DNA of 33,608 nucleotides from Chitinophaga pinensis (GCA_943327315.2 CALPWQ020000019.1:1-33608); one strand, 5' to 3'. Counted from the stretch's first letter, positions 8,177 to 17,364 are shown. Translations and numbers: made by a program. Notes: a model not told the origin generated them from the sequence alone.

Positions 8177-9770
8177 TTGGTTTTGTAGGGACGAAAAGAC
8201 GATACATACTCAATAAAAGAAGTGAGAAAGCGAAGGCCATACCAACCTTTGCCAGCAGGTCCCCAGTGCGCATGTAGATTGTTTCCTTTTTGTTTAATGA
8301 AACATCTGACCGAATTACAGCGGGTTTCCACCAATCTGTTTTTTGAGTAATATCTCCGCGTTGATTTACGAAACAGCTTGTACCCGTGTTGGCTGCTCGA
8401 ACGATTGACTTCCTGTTTTCAATAGCGCGAAGCGAAGCGAAGCTACAGTGTTGTTTATATCCTGGGGTATCTTTCCACCAACCATCGTTGGTCAAGATAA
8501 AAATTGCTTCGGCACCTTTGACGCATTGTTGGCGCACAAAATCTCCGTAAATAGACTCGTAACAAATAACCGGTGCAAAGCAAAAATCACCGTCTCTCAA
8601 TACCTTTGGCTCCTTTTCCACACCTAAAGTTCCTGATGTCCCTCCGTTGTCGATGGACCATTCCTCTAAGATTGGAAACCAATCCGAAAAAGGCAATACC
8701 TCAACCCCGGGAACGAGTTTCGATTTGTGTAAAAACTCAAAATCTCCCTCAGCACGCAAAATCATTGAGCTATTGTAGCTTTCAATGTATCCTGGTCCAC
8801 CGTTTATTTTCATGGACGCCCTTGAATGTTTGCGTTCAAAAAATTCAGCGGTTGATGCTCCAGCTAACAACTGTGCCTCCCCCCATTTTTTCATGCGATC
8901 AATGAGCATCGGGTAGATGGGCAAGCGTGAAAAATCGCTTTCGTAGAAGGTCCAACTTATTGCTGTTTCAGGAAAGATGACCAACTCCGTTTTCTCCGTG
9001 ACTTTTTGATCGGCCAAGGATAACATGGTGTTGATTTGTCCTTCAATGGAGCTGCTGAACTTTTCATTGTAGGGATCGATATTGGGCTGTACAGCAACAA
9101 CTTCAATTTTCCGTCCTTGATCTGTGAATGATGCATATTGAATCAGTGAACATGCCAATGGCACGAAAAGCACCACGACTGACATCAAGGCGTATTTTCT
9201 CACTTTCAAGCGATTTGAATTTTTCCAAGATCGTAGTGTATCGAACAGAAGAATATTGACATAAAGAACCCATAAAGTACCGCCGAGCGCACCCGTCATG
9301 GAATACCACTGCACCCAAGAAGGCGTGATTGAAAAAACATTTCCAAACATGAGCCAAGGCCAAGACATTTCCCATCGCAAATGCAGGTATTCAAAAGTCA
9401 CCCAAAAGAAAGGGAGTGTATAGATGGCAAATTTTAAATTCAATTTCCTTTTTGAAAAATGGAAAAGTTGAAAAGTAAGTGCCATAAATAGTGAATTGAG
9501 TAGAATCGCCATTGCAGCTCCTCCTTCCGATGCATTCCAAACCCACCACGTCGTTCCAATATTGTAAATGAAAAAAGTAAGGTATGCATGAATAAACACT
9601 TTACCACTGCGGTACCTTTTGTCAGAAATATTCTGTGCCACAAGGAATAAAGGAACCCATGCTACAAATACAAGCGGTGTTACACTTCCTGTAAATGGGA
9701 AAGATACGATCATCAATATCCCCGAAAGGATACTGAGTAAATAGCGCTGTGATCTTAAGAATTCAAACAT
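8166..9770 (-). CDS. lnt: Apolipoprotein N-acyltransferase
   Basis: Transfers the third acyl chain to the N-terminal cysteine of lipoproteins at the periplasmic face of the inner membrane. The 534-residue protein has an N-terminal multi-pass region (about 10-210) and a nitrilase-like periplasmic domain (about 222-495). The catalytic triad is visible: Glu in VIFPETAI (about 268), Lys in LHKSKLVPGVEVLPF (about 349) and Cys in VICYESIYGD (about 403). A final hydrophobic segment (VGMAFAFSLLLLSMY) is the C-terminal helix. The start is fixed by a TAATTTTG box 4 nt upstream of the ATG, just past the OmpA terminator. The 3' end overlaps its convergent neighbour by 11 bp. Confidence 0.95.
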   Translation of the reverse strand: MFEFLRSQRYLLSILSGILMIVSFPFTGSVTPLVFVAWVPLFLVAQNISDKRYRSGKVFIHAYLTFFIYNIGTTWWVWNASEGGAAMAILLNSLFMALTFQLFHFSKRKLNLKFAIYTLPFFWVTFEYLHLRWEMSWPWLMFGNVFSITPSWVQWYSMTGALGGTLWVLYVNILLFDTLRSWKNSNRLKVRKYALMSVVVLFVPLACSLIQYASFTDQGRKIEVVAVQPNIDPYNEKFSSSIEGQINTMLSLADQKVTEKTELVIFPETAISWTFYESDFSRLPIYPMLIDRMKKWGEAQLLAGASTAEFFERKHSRASMKINGGPGYIESYNSSMILRAEGDFEFLHKSKLVPGVEVLPFSDWFPILEEWSIDNGGTSGTLGVEKEPKVLRDGDFCFAPVICYESIYGDFVRQQCVKGAEAIFILTNDGWWKDTPGYKQHCSFASLRAIENRKSIVRAANTGTSCFVNQRGDITQKTDWWKPAVIRSDVSLNKKETIYMRTGDLLAKVGMAFAFSLLLLSMYRLFVPTKPITH

Positions 9771-9774
9771 TACT

Positions 9775-9782
9775 CAAAATTA
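9775..9782 (-). promoter_or_regulatory. Putative -7 box (TAATTTTG) of lnt
   Basis: Perfect TAnnTTTG match 4 nt upstream of the lnt ATG, directly after the terminator of the upstream OmpA gene. The position predicts a leaderless lnt mRNA. Confidence 0.5.
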
Positions 9783-9797
9783 CCGATTTTTTCATGC

Positions 9798-9826
9798 AAA
9801 AAAAGGGGGGAGTAAAACTCCCCCCC
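9798..9826 (-). terminator. Strong terminator of the OmpA/TSP3 operon
   Basis: Perfect 9-bp stem GGGGGGAGT/ACTCCCCCC with a 3-nt loop. On the minus strand it is followed by TTTTTTT. It lies 22 nt after the stop of the OmpA-family gene. Confidence 0.92.
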
Positions 9827-9847
9827 TGTAAGCTATTTTAAAAACAA

Positions 9848-12361
9848 TTATTTAAAGATGATCACCATATCTACGCGACGATTCTTTTGTCGTCCTTCTG
9901 GCGTTTCATTCGGCGCAATCGGCTGAGATTCTCCGAAGTACAATACATAGAATCTTGACTCGTCAATACCTTTCGATGCCAAATATACTTTCACTGCTTC
10001 AGCACGTTTTTTAGACAACACCAAGTTTTTCTGGTCCTCACCTACGTTATCCGTATGCCCCGTCAATTGAAGTCCCCATGTTGGTTTCTTTTTCAACACC
10101 TCCGCTAACTCATCCAACGAAGCAAATGAGGTTGCCTTGATGATGTCTTTTCCATTTTCGAACTCCAAGGCTGAGAATGCTGTTTTCAGAATTTCTTCAA
10201 CTTCTTTATCGATAACAGGACATCCTTTATTGGAAGCAGGTCCTGCCGTTGCTGGACAATCATCATCCTTATCGAGTACCCCATCCTTATCCGTATCTTG
10301 GTAAGGACATCCTTTGTTTGGTATCGGACCAGCAAGATTTGGACAATCGTCATCTTTATCCAACAACCCATCTTTATCTGTGTCAGGCCAAGGACATCCT
10401 TTGTTTTCTTTCGGACCTGCTTGCTCAGGACAGTCGTCCAAGAAATCAAACAATCCGTCTTTATCCGTATCTGGACATCCTTGATTTTCAAGTGGACCAT
10501 TAACTTCTGGACAGGCATCTTCATCGTCTTTGATGCCATCACCATCCGTATCCGGACATCCTCTAAAGCGCTTCAGCCCTGCAACATCTGGACAATCGTC
10601 CTCTGGATCGATAATGCTGTCATTGTCACGATCAGGACATCCTTTAAACTGAGCAATTCCTGCCAATTCGGGACAATCATCCTCTTTATCAATGATTTTA
10701 TCCCCGTCTGTATCGGGACAACCTTTAAATTCAGCAGGACCTGCTACTTCTGGACAATTGTCGTCCGTATCTTTAATCCCATCTCCATCTGTATCAGGAC
10801 AACCTTTAAAGGCCCAAAGACCTGGAACGATATCACACTCATCCACCTTATCCGAAACTTTATCCCCATCTTGGTCCGACGGATGTCCATAAAGCACCGG
10901 AACGCGCAATCCCAAATAGAATTCCGTTCCTCTCACTTTACCTGCGGCAAACAGCGTTCTGAAATCTGTCATACCGATTGTCAATGGTCCCAAACGCGCA
11001 GCCAAACCAGCTTTGAAACCTGAATATTGGTTGTACGACATTGGCAAATAAACCCCTATCCATGGGTGATCAAACGATGGCGTTATCGAAAACTGGTTGG
11101 CAATATGCACATGATTTCCGTTGCGTTTCGACAACACATTCAACATGCCTGTAGCATTTACATAGAACCAGCTTCCAAGGTGGTAATCAAGTTGAACGCT
11201 CAGAGCAGTAGGCGTTTTCATAAAATAGGTCGAACCAACATTTTCTCCAGCCGACCAATCAGGTGAGGCTAGAATTAAGCTATCCACAGTTCCGTTAAAA
11301 TCTGCGAGCGATGAGTCTGCGTCGAATGTATGTAAATCGAATAAATTCGCTGAGTTCACCGAGAAGTTTCGGCTATTGTCGCTTTTTTGAAACTTCATCC
11401 CCCCCATGTCAAGCAAGGAAATACCCGCGCGCAATTTATATTTGTTGGTATTTCTTCTCCAGATGTTTGTTTCACCATCCATGTCATATTTGTGTTCTTT
11501 CCATTCAGGACGCCATTCGTAAACGAAGCCCAAATCTCCACCCATACCGAAACTTGATGTAACAAAACCTGGATTTGATGATGTAGATACCCCGTTCAGA
11601 TTTGCCGAATATCCGTAACTAAAATCTCCACTTAATGAATTCGAAAAATCTTCATTTTTAAGGTCGTAGTTAAAGTTGTTCGTATGAATGTACATGGATA
11701 CAATTCCTGTTAAATATTTCAGGCGGCCACCAACTTTCATAAAATGTTCACCGTCATCTTTGATCACTTGGCCATAGTTGAAGCCATATTCACCCCAGGT
11801 CATGTGTTGCACGGAAAATAGTTCTTCATTGAATGTTGTATTCCACAACGAAGGGTAATCTAATGCGTTTTCTGCGAGAACAATAAGTTGGGGGTCGATA
11901 TTGTCGATGTTTGTAATGGAACGCAATTTTGTTGAAAATCCGATGGCAATCTTAGGATTGATGTGAAAAGCGAAATTCAATACGTCGAGCTGCATATTGT
12001 TGTATGCACCCAATGTTTTTGTCGAATTTTCCGAATAGTTTTTAATGATGAACTGATCCATGAAGGCCTGACCATCCTGTGGTGCCCAAGTGTTGTAAAC
12101 GTTTGTATTTAAGAATGACTTCGTCCACCATGCTGGCATTCCTTTCGTATCGAAAGACAAGGCGTTGGTGTAGAAATTAAAGCTCGAACTCCCAAGATTC
12201 ACATCTACGACAAATCTTCCGTCCACAAAACTTGCAGGCTGTAAATCGGTTCCCATCACCCCGGAATAATTGCTCGTAATAACCCCAAGGTAATTTTGAG
12301 CATACGAAGCTGTAGCACTAAAAACCGTTGCAGAGAATAAAACACGTTTAATTAGGTTCAT
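9848..12361 (-). CDS. OmpA-family outer-membrane protein with DUF5723-like N-terminus and eight TSP3 repeats
   Basis: This 837-residue envelope protein has a signal peptide (to about 21, SATASYAQ). Residues about 22-490 resemble the Bacteroidota DUF5723 beta-barrel (NYLGVITSNYSGVMGTDLQPAS). Residues about 496-715 hold about eight thrombospondin type 3 calcium-binding repeats (PDTDGDGIKDTDDNCPEVAG-type), and about 716-837 is an OmpA peptidoglycan-binding domain. That domain keeps TGHTDNVG, the LSKKRAEAV helix and NRRVDM, which carries the binding Arg/Asp. It probably links the outer membrane to peptidoglycan. The gene lies 9 nt after its upstream neighbour on the same strand, so they form an operon ending at the strong hairpin. 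Confidence 0.92.
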   Translation of the reverse strand: MNLIKRVLFSATVFSATASYAQNYLGVITSNYSGVMGTDLQPASFVDGRFVVDVNLGSSSFNFYTNALSFDTKGMPAWWTKSFLNTNVYNTWAPQDGQAFMDQFIIKNYSENSTKTLGAYNNMQLDVLNFAFHINPKIAIGFSTKLRSITNIDNIDPQLIVLAENALDYPSLWNTTFNEELFSVQHMTWGEYGFNYGQVIKDDGEHFMKVGGRLKYLTGIVSMYIHTNNFNYDLKNEDFSNSLSGDFSYGYSANLNGVSTSSNPGFVTSSFGMGGDLGFVYEWRPEWKEHKYDMDGETNIWRRNTNKYKLRAGISLLDMGGMKFQKSDNSRNFSVNSANLFDLHTFDADSSLADFNGTVDSLILASPDWSAGENVGSTYFMKTPTALSVQLDYHLGSWFYVNATGMLNVLSKRNGNHVHIANQFSITPSFDHPWIGVYLPMSYNQYSGFKAGLAARLGPLTIGMTDFRTLFAAGKVRGTEFYLGLRVPVLYGHPSDQDGDKVSDKVDECDIVPGLWAFKGCPDTDGDGIKDTDDNCPEVAGPAEFKGCPDTDGDKIIDKEDDCPELAGIAQFKGCPDRDNDSIIDPEDDCPDVAGLKRFRGCPDTDGDGIKDDEDACPEVNGPLENQGCPDTDKDGLFDFLDDCPEQAGPKENKGCPWPDTDKDGLLDKDDDCPNLAGPIPNKGCPYQDTDKDGVLDKDDDCPATAGPASNKGCPVIDKEVEEILKTAFSALEFENGKDIIKATSFASLDELAEVLKKKPTWGLQLTGHTDNVGEDQKNLVLSKKRAEAVKVYLASKGIDESRFYVLYFGESQPIAPNETPEGRQKNRRVDMVIIFK
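10200..10870 (-). repeat. Tandem TSP3-coding repeats inside the OmpA gene
   Basis: About eight degenerate units of roughly 80 bp (about 27 codons), each encoding a D-x-D-x-D-G calcium-binding loop followed by a CP....G..... .GCP linker. They drift enough to keep long spurious ORFs open on the other strand and frames. Repeat number could vary between strains. Confidence 0.8.
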
Positions 12362-12370
12362 AAGTTCGTT

Positions 12371-14542
12371 TTAATCTAGTGTATATTGTATCAGGTAATC
12401 ATCCACGATTGTTGTCAAACGGAGATTCACACCAACATTATGAAGCAGGCACTTTGTGCTTCCTTCGATTCTTCTTTCCGTATATTTATCCCCCGTAAGT
12501 CGGTAGAGATACACATTGTTTTCAAGGCCATCAATTACGGCAAGTACTGTGCCTGTGCTTGACCTGCACGCGCTAATAAACTCAATGTCAATGCACTCAC
12601 TAATGAATCCACCAATTGAGCTCAATGAACGATCAAATGCATCTATTCGTCCAGCACTTACTGCCGCAAAAATTTCTCGGGCACCATCGTATGCAGCGAA
12701 TACTTTAGACGAAGAACTTGCCAAATCGGTTGGATTCCCTTTTTGATCAAATCTCACGAGTCGGCTCCCTTCAGCAGCCATTAAAACAAGTTCATTCCCT
12801 TGGATGGATGCCGTTGCATTTCCTGTAAATGCAATCGTTCGCAATTCCCGTCTTCGGTCGGCATCAAAAATACGGTAGCGGCCAACACCTTGCACCCCAT
12901 ACATTACTTTCCCTTGACTGAGCCATACATCGGGAAGTTGTTTCACTGAAGTAAGTCCTGTAGCGATTGATGACATTACCTTTCCCGATGAGCCAATGGT
13001 CATTAACTCCCCACCTGTCGTCATCAATACGCCACATGCTCTTCCGTTGTATAAAAAAGCGCGGGCACCCGTAGCGGCTGTTTTTCCTTGCAAATTGACC
13101 GGAAACCCGCTGACGATATCGCCATTGTCCTTGAACGCAACAATCTTTGTAGAGGTCGATACAAAGAAGATGAGTCCATCACGTTCAGTTTGCACACTAC
13201 TCACTTGACCAATAACACGTCCGCTTACTCGGCGTTCCCAAGACTTCTGTCCCCCTTTAAATCGCAAGACCTTACCACTAGAAGAAAGAACGAATGCGTT
13301 GCCATTTCCTTCTTCCACCAAGAAATCTGCAATTTGATCATCCACATGCATCGTAAATGACTCCGGTGCCGCCTCATCGGCAGAATTCACTGATTTTTCA
13401 GGCATATTGACGATGGTCTGCAAGATTCTATCTCGGTAAATGGACTTGCTGAAATGCGAGGTTGCCCCATAATTTCGTTCAGACACTTTCCTTGGCAAAT
13501 CCCCAAAAATAACTTGGAAGCGTTCACTTTCGCGCTGCAAGGTATTCCCCATCTTAAAGGCCGCCACAATCTCTTCGCATACAGCTTGATCATCAGCTAA
13601 GACAACAAAATCGCCCATCAAGTAGGCATGAAATCCTAAGCGCGTTGATGTAGGAAAAGTCGATGTCAATTTTATCTCTGTAAATTGCTCATGCTCAACA
13701 TTCTCAGGGTCCATTTGAGCTTTTTCATACAACATCTGAAGAGGATCTTGTCCATCGTTATAATCCGAAATCAATGCCGTTTTTCCTTTGAATGCCACTT
13801 CGATGTATCCCGTTGACGACCATTGAGACAAAGGTCCTTTGGCATAATCAACATCCAAGGCCTTGCGGTACTCCTTTTCATAAAAATGGTATGAATTAAT
13901 ACCCGACGGGATGGCAGGAAGAAAAACCTCGGCATCATCTACCTGTTTACCCACCAAATTGTCTTCATTCTTCATTTTAAATTGAACGATCCCACCTGCA
14001 CGCACATAGACATCGGATACCTCAACACCCGTAGCCTCAAATGAGACCAAGGCCGCACTTGACTTTCGGTCAAAAGATGTCCACCCTTGAACAGCTGTTG
14101 TGCTCAGATCTCCACTTGAAAAATACAGGTAGTCACGAAGATACCTAAGATTGAAGCCTTTGATTTTAAATGATCTTAAGCCATTCTCTGTCACGGCCAA
14201 TCCCGCTTTTTTAAACAGATTTTTAACTTCTGCTGAGGACCAACCGTGTTTTTTTTCAATCATGAAGTGACTTCGGTTGTCGCTCAAATAGACGGTATAT
14301 TGATTATTCAGCTGAAGCATTAATGGATCAATAACTTTTTCCACTTGTGACGTTGGGGTGAAGCCGATGAAAGCTGGATTGATTTCATGTGTTCGATTGA
14401 TAATCAACAAACGTTTGTCTTCTTGTCCAAAAACCGCACCTGGTGAAAGTGAGTCTGTTGTTTCAACAATTTCCAGTGCTACATATCCAATCCACAACAA
14501 GCTAATTAATCCAAGAACAATGAGAAGATAACGTGCAAACAT
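12371..14542 (-). CDS. Membrane-anchored protein with C-terminal beta-propeller-like region, function unknown
   Basis: I do not recognise a named family. The 723-residue protein begins with one transmembrane segment (ARYLLIVLGLISLLWIGYVAL, about 3-24), with the bulk probably periplasmic. Residues about 30-420 form a mixed alpha/beta region with no motif I can name. From about 425 onward there are repeated strand-turn units of the PQQ/YVTN propeller style (NGNAFVLSSSGKVLRFKG, GLIFFVSTSTKIVAFKDNGDIVSG, NELVLMAAEGSRLVRFDQKGN). It is the first gene of an operon with the OmpA/TSP3 protein 9 nt downstream, which suggests a shared envelope role. It has a good TTG-N17-TACTTTTG promoter. Confidence 0.72.
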   Translation of the reverse strand: MFARYLLIVLGLISLLWIGYVALEIVETTDSLSPGAVFGQEDKRLLIINRTHEINPAFIGFTPTSQVEKVIDPLMLQLNNQYTVYLSDNRSHFMIEKKHGWSSAEVKNLFKKAGLAVTENGLRSFKIKGFNLRYLRDYLYFSSGDLSTTAVQGWTSFDRKSSAALVSFEATGVEVSDVYVRAGGIVQFKMKNEDNLVGKQVDDAEVFLPAIPSGINSYHFYEKEYRKALDVDYAKGPLSQWSSTGYIEVAFKGKTALISDYNDGQDPLQMLYEKAQMDPENVEHEQFTEIKLTSTFPTSTRLGFHAYLMGDFVVLADDQAVCEEIVAAFKMGNTLQRESERFQVIFGDLPRKVSERNYGATSHFSKSIYRDRILQTIVNMPEKSVNSADEAAPESFTMHVDDQIADFLVEEGNGNAFVLSSSGKVLRFKGGQKSWERRVSGRVIGQVSSVQTERDGLIFFVSTSTKIVAFKDNGDIVSGFPVNLQGKTAATGARAFLYNGRACGVLMTTGGELMTIGSSGKVMSSIATGLTSVKQLPDVWLSQGKVMYGVQGVGRYRIFDADRRRELRTIAFTGNATASIQGNELVLMAAEGSRLVRFDQKGNPTDLASSSSKVFAAYDGAREIFAAVSAGRIDAFDRSLSSIGGFISECIDIEFISACRSSTGTVLAVIDGLENNVYLYRLTGDKYTERRIEGSTKCLLHNVGVNLRLTTIVDDYLIQYTLD

Positions 14543-14559
14543 AGCTAGACTAATTTATC

Positions 14560-14587
14560 CAAAAGTACGGCAATGATGCGCTTCCAA
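14560..14587 (-). promoter_or_regulatory. Promoter of the propeller-OmpA operon (TTG - N17 - TACTTTTG)
   Basis: On the minus strand, TTG (14585-14587) and TACTTTTG (14560-14567) are 17 bp apart. Both boxes and the spacing fit the Flavobacteria consensus. A leader of about 13-17 nt precedes the ATG at 14542. Confidence 0.65.
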
Positions 14588-14623
14588 GAAAGCACAAATC
14601 AATAGAAATGAACATTAAAATGT

Positions 14624-15232
14624 TTACGCGAAGAGCTCAAGTTGCGTCGCCGACAGCAGTGTAAAACTCATACGGTGGTAAGGTGTAGTGCCATGCTCTG
14701 CAATGCCCAAACGATGTTTTTTAGTAGGATACCCCTTGTTTGACCGCCAATCGTACATGGGGAATTCCTCATGCAAGGCTAACATGTAATCGTCGCGGTA
14801 CGTTTTTGCTAAAATGGATGCTGCTGCGATGTTTAGGTATTTCCCATCCCCTTTGATGACACAGCTTGCTGGAATATCCTTGTAGGGTTTGAATCGATTT
14901 CCGTCGATCAGTAGATGTTCAGGCAAAATAGAAAGTCCATCCAAGGCCTTGTGCATCGCCAAGAAACTAGACTGAAGAATATTGATTTCGTCAATGGTCG
15001 GGGCATCTACAAAAGCAACCGAATAGGCCAAGGCCTCGCGTTCAATTTCTTCCCGCAACTGAAAACGTATCTTTTCACTAAGCTGTTTGGAGTCGTTCAA
15101 AACACTGCTGACAAAATCTGGTGGAAGAATTACGGCCGCTGCAACTACAGGTCCAGCCAAACAACCTCGACCAGCCTCATCACATCCCGCTTCAATGATC
15201 CCTTCAATGAAAAAAGGTAAAAGTTTTGCCAT
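14624..15232 (-). CDS. rnhB: Ribonuclease HII
   Basis: Cleaves the RNA strand of RNA-DNA hybrids and removes single ribonucleotides from DNA. I prefer the internal ATG ([11 protein letters not shown], 202 aa) over the longer ORF start at 15274, because the extra 14 residues ([14 protein letters not shown]) are not family-like. The metal-binding DE is in [22 protein letters not shown] (Asp18, Glu19), and further acidic positions are in LLIDGNRF and the ILAKTYRD block. A CATATTTG box (one mismatch to consensus) lies 5 nt before the chosen ATG. The gene is divergent from the small secreted-protein gene at 15333. Confidence 0.94.
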   Translation of the reverse strand: MAKLLPFFIEGIIEAGCDEAGRGCLAGPVVAAAVILPPDFVSSVLNDSKQLSEKIRFQLREEIEREALAYSVAFVDAPTIDEINILQSSFLAMHKALDGLSILPEHLLIDGNRFKPYKDIPASCVIKGDGKYLNIAAASILAKTYRDDYMLALHEEFPMYDWRSNKGYPTKKHRLGIAEHGTTPYHRMSFTLLSATQLELFA

Positions 15233-15332
15233 GACAACAAATATGGCAAAAAAATTGTAGTTTAGTACGACCAACTTTTAGAGTGGAACAACGATTACTA
15301 GTAAATTTACGTCTGAAGAAAAAACCGATATT

Positions 15333-15707
15333 ATGAAAACAATCTTTGCAGTGGTTACAACATTGTTCTTGGCTGGAACATCCGCATTTGCTCAGGACCG
15401 CTCAACAGTCGCTACGGCGCAATCTAAAACTGAATTGGCCGCAAGCAAATCATCTGGAAAATATTTGATTACACTTCCTGATGGCATGACAGACACTGAA
15501 GTTGCCGAAAACTCAAAATTTTATACTCGAATTTTTACCATTTCGTTTGATGAAAAATCTGACGTTGCAACAATCACAATGATTGAAAACTCCGACAAAG
15601 CGCGTCATGTGATTGTTCGTTTCTTGACCTCTTGTGGTGTTCAGTCTGTGATGGTTGACGAGCGCGAAATGATGCTCGAAGATTTCTTTACGAATTTCAT
15701 GCTCTAA
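15333..15707 (+). CDS. Small secreted protein of unknown function (124 aa)
   Basis: I do not recognise the family. It has a clear signal peptide (MKTIFAVVTTLFLAGTSAFAQ), leaving a mature protein of about 103 residues. The mature part predicts as mixed alpha/beta (FYTRIFTISFDEKSDVATITMIE; RHVIVRFLTSCGVQSVMVDE) with a single Cys and a hydrophobic, acidic C-terminus (MLEDFFTNFML). The ATG is the first after a TAAATTTA box (one mismatch to the -7 consensus). It is followed at once by a strong terminator, so it is monocistronic. Confidence 0.72.
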   Translation: MKTIFAVVTTLFLAGTSAFAQDRSTVATAQSKTELAASKSSGKYLITLPDGMTDTEVAENSKFYTRIFTISFDEKSDVATITMIENSDKARHVIVRFLTSCGVQSVMVDEREMMLEDFFTNFML

Positions 15708-15724
15708 GCAAAATTTTATTTGTC

Positions 15725-15757
15725 AAAAAAAAGGATGTCAAGTGGCATCCTTTTTTT
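15725..15757 (+). terminator. Rho-independent terminator after the 124-aa gene
   Basis: AAGGATG/CATCCTT stem inside flanking A and T runs, ending in TTTTTTT. The A-run on the 5' side makes it symmetrical, so it could act in both directions. It starts about 18 nt after the stop codon. Confidence 0.9.
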
Positions 15758-15812
15758 GTTTCATGCCCCGAGATTCTTATAAATGTATCATCTTTGCAAA
15801 AAAAACATACCT

Positions 15813-16292
15813 ATGAAAAAGCTCCTTATCGCCTCATTAACAGCCACAGTTCTTTTCTCGTGTGGTGAGAATAAATCTGAGAATGCTATTGTACTTGGAA
15901 AAAGTTACGGCCCAGTAAAAGTAGATACTGCAAACGCGATGAATGTGAAAGAGATGCTTGAAGCATTCGATGAAAAAAAAGGAGAACAAGCATTTACATT
16001 CATTGCACCAATTGATGAAGTTTGCTCGAAAGCCGGTTGTTGGATCAATGTTGATAAGGGCAATGGTGAAGCGTTTATGGTGCGGTTCAAAGACCACTTT
16101 ACCATTCCACCAAAAACGAAGGTTGGGACGCAAGCGTATTTGCATGGCATCGCTTATATGGACACCATCAGCGTAGACTTATTGCGCCATTTTGCCGAAG
16201 ATGCAGGAAAAAGCAAAGAAGAAATCGAAAAAATTACGAAGCCTGAGTTTGAACTTGGTTTCGAAGCCGACGGAATTACACTCATAAAATAA
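15813..16292 (+). CDS. DUF4920 lipoprotein
   Basis: I chose the internal ATG because it gives a proper lipoprotein signal, MKKLLIASLTATVLFSC with lipobox LFSC. The track's 10 extra N-terminal residues (MYHLCKKNIP) are unlike a signal peptide. The mature part matches DUF4920: YGPVKVD, FIAPIDEVCSKAGCWINV with the conserved C-x4-CW pair, FMVRFKDHFTIPP and AYLHGIAY. The fold is probably a small OB-like beta-barrel and the cysteine pair may bind a metal, but the function is unknown. Length is 159 aa. A CATCTTTG box (one mismatch to the -7 consensus) lies 17 nt upstream, and a UUCG-capped terminator follows. Confidence 0.87.
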   Translation: MKKLLIASLTATVLFSCGENKSENAIVLGKSYGPVKVDTANAMNVKEMLEAFDEKKGEQAFTFIAPIDEVCSKAGCWINVDKGNGEAFMVRFKDHFTIPPKTKVGTQAYLHGIAYMDTISVDLLRHFAEDAGKSKEEIEKITKPEFELGFEADGITLIK

Positions 16293-16306
16293 GTACACGA
16301 AATGAG

Positions 16307-16331
16307 AGCAGACTTCGGTCTGCTTTTTTTT
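16307..16331 (+). terminator. Rho-independent terminator with UUCG tetraloop
   Basis: Perfect 7-bp stem AGCAGAC/GTCTGCT closed by TTCG and followed by eight T. It lies 14 nt after the DUF4920 stop and only 20 nt before mnmH. Confidence 0.95.
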
Positions 16332-16350
16332 AGCCCCTAATAAAAAAATA

Positions 16351-17364
16351 ATGGTAAAAAAGATACCCATCGATCAATTTCTTGTCGTGCGAAAAGTGCT
16401 ACCCATTATTGACGTTCGCAGCCAAGGAGAATATTTGGAGGGGCATATTACCGGCGCATTGAACATTCCTATATTAGACAATGAGTCACGCAAAATTGTC
16501 GGCACGGTGTATAAGCAGCATGGTAGACAAACCGCGGTTTTAAAAGGGTTGGAACTCACGGGACCGAATATGAGCACCTTGCTGCGCAAAGGGATAAAAG
16601 TGTCGCCTGATGGACGTGCATTGGTGCATTGCTGGCGTGGGGGAATGCGAAGTGAGTTCTTCGCGTTTTTGCTCCATTATTATGGGTACGAAGCCATCGT
16701 TCTTGACGGCGGTTACAAGGCGTATCGTGGGGCAGTGCATCAATCCTTTCAAGAAAAGTACAACATTAAACTCCTAAGTGGAAAAACAGGTTCTGGTAAA
16801 ACAGAAATTTTAGCGGCTCTGAAAAAATTAGGGGAACAAATCATTGATCTTGAAAGCTTGGCCCAGCATAGAGGATCATCGTTTGGCGCGATTGGAATGG
16901 GGCCGCAACCCAATCAAGAATCCTTCGAAAACTCTTTGTTTGAAGCACTCACTACAATGGATGCCACACGAACCGTTTGGATTGAAGACGAAAGCAGAGT
17001 CATTGGTGATAAAGTGATTCCAGAAGGTTTGTGGAATCAAATGAAAGAAGCACCAGTAACTGAGGTTCAACGCACTGATACCGAACGACTGAATCAAATA
17101 CTACATGATTATGGCCATTTCCCACTTGCTGATTTAAGAATCGCCATGGAACGTATTGGAAAGCGACTTGGACCACAGCATGTCAAGCAAGCATTGCTTC
17201 ACTTGGACAATCACGATATAAACGCTGCTTTTGAAATTGCCCTCGGCTATTATGACCGAGCCTATGCGTATTTGTTGAGCAAGCGCAACTCTGAAAACAT
17301 TCATTCCATTGATTGTGGTGATATGGATTATGCTGCTATCGCGGAGAAATTGCGCAAAATTTAA
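16351..17364 (+). CDS. mnmH: tRNA 2-selenouridine synthase
   Basis: Replaces sulfur with selenium at the 2-thiouridine wobble base of tRNA Lys/Glu/Gln, using selenophosphate; it can also geranylate. The 337-residue protein has an N-terminal rhodanese domain (about 5-130) with the catalytic Cys in VHCWRGGMRS (about 94). A P-loop domain follows, with GKTGSGKT at about 144-151 and the family stretch LESLAQHRGSSFGAIG. Length fits the family (about 340-370). It starts right after a strong terminator with no obvious TAnnTTTG box, so its promoter is unclear. It is convergent with the histidine kinase, with only 3 bp between the stops. No selD lies in the window. Confidence 0.94.
   Translation: MVKKIPIDQFLVVRKVLPIIDVRSQGEYLEGHITGALNIPILDNESRKIVGTVYKQHGRQTAVLKGLELTGPNMSTLLRKGIKVSPDGRALVHCWRGGMRSEFFAFLLHYYGYEAIVLDGGYKAYRGAVHQSFQEKYNIKLLSGKTGSGKTEILAALKKLGEQIIDLESLAQHRGSSFGAIGMGPQPNQESFENSLFEALTTMDATRTVWIEDESRVIGDKVIPEGLWNQMKEAPVTEVQRTDTERLNQILHDYGHFPLADLRIAMERIGKRLGPQHVKQALLHLDNHDINAAFEIALGYYDRAYAYLLSKRNSENIHSIDCGDMDYAAIAEKLRKI

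Noticed and set aside
10298-11023. 241-aa plus-strand ORF (and 10186-10545 on minus) across the TSP3 repeats
   Set aside because: Both are shadows of the OmpA gene; the repetitive codons keep other frames open and the translations look low-complexity.
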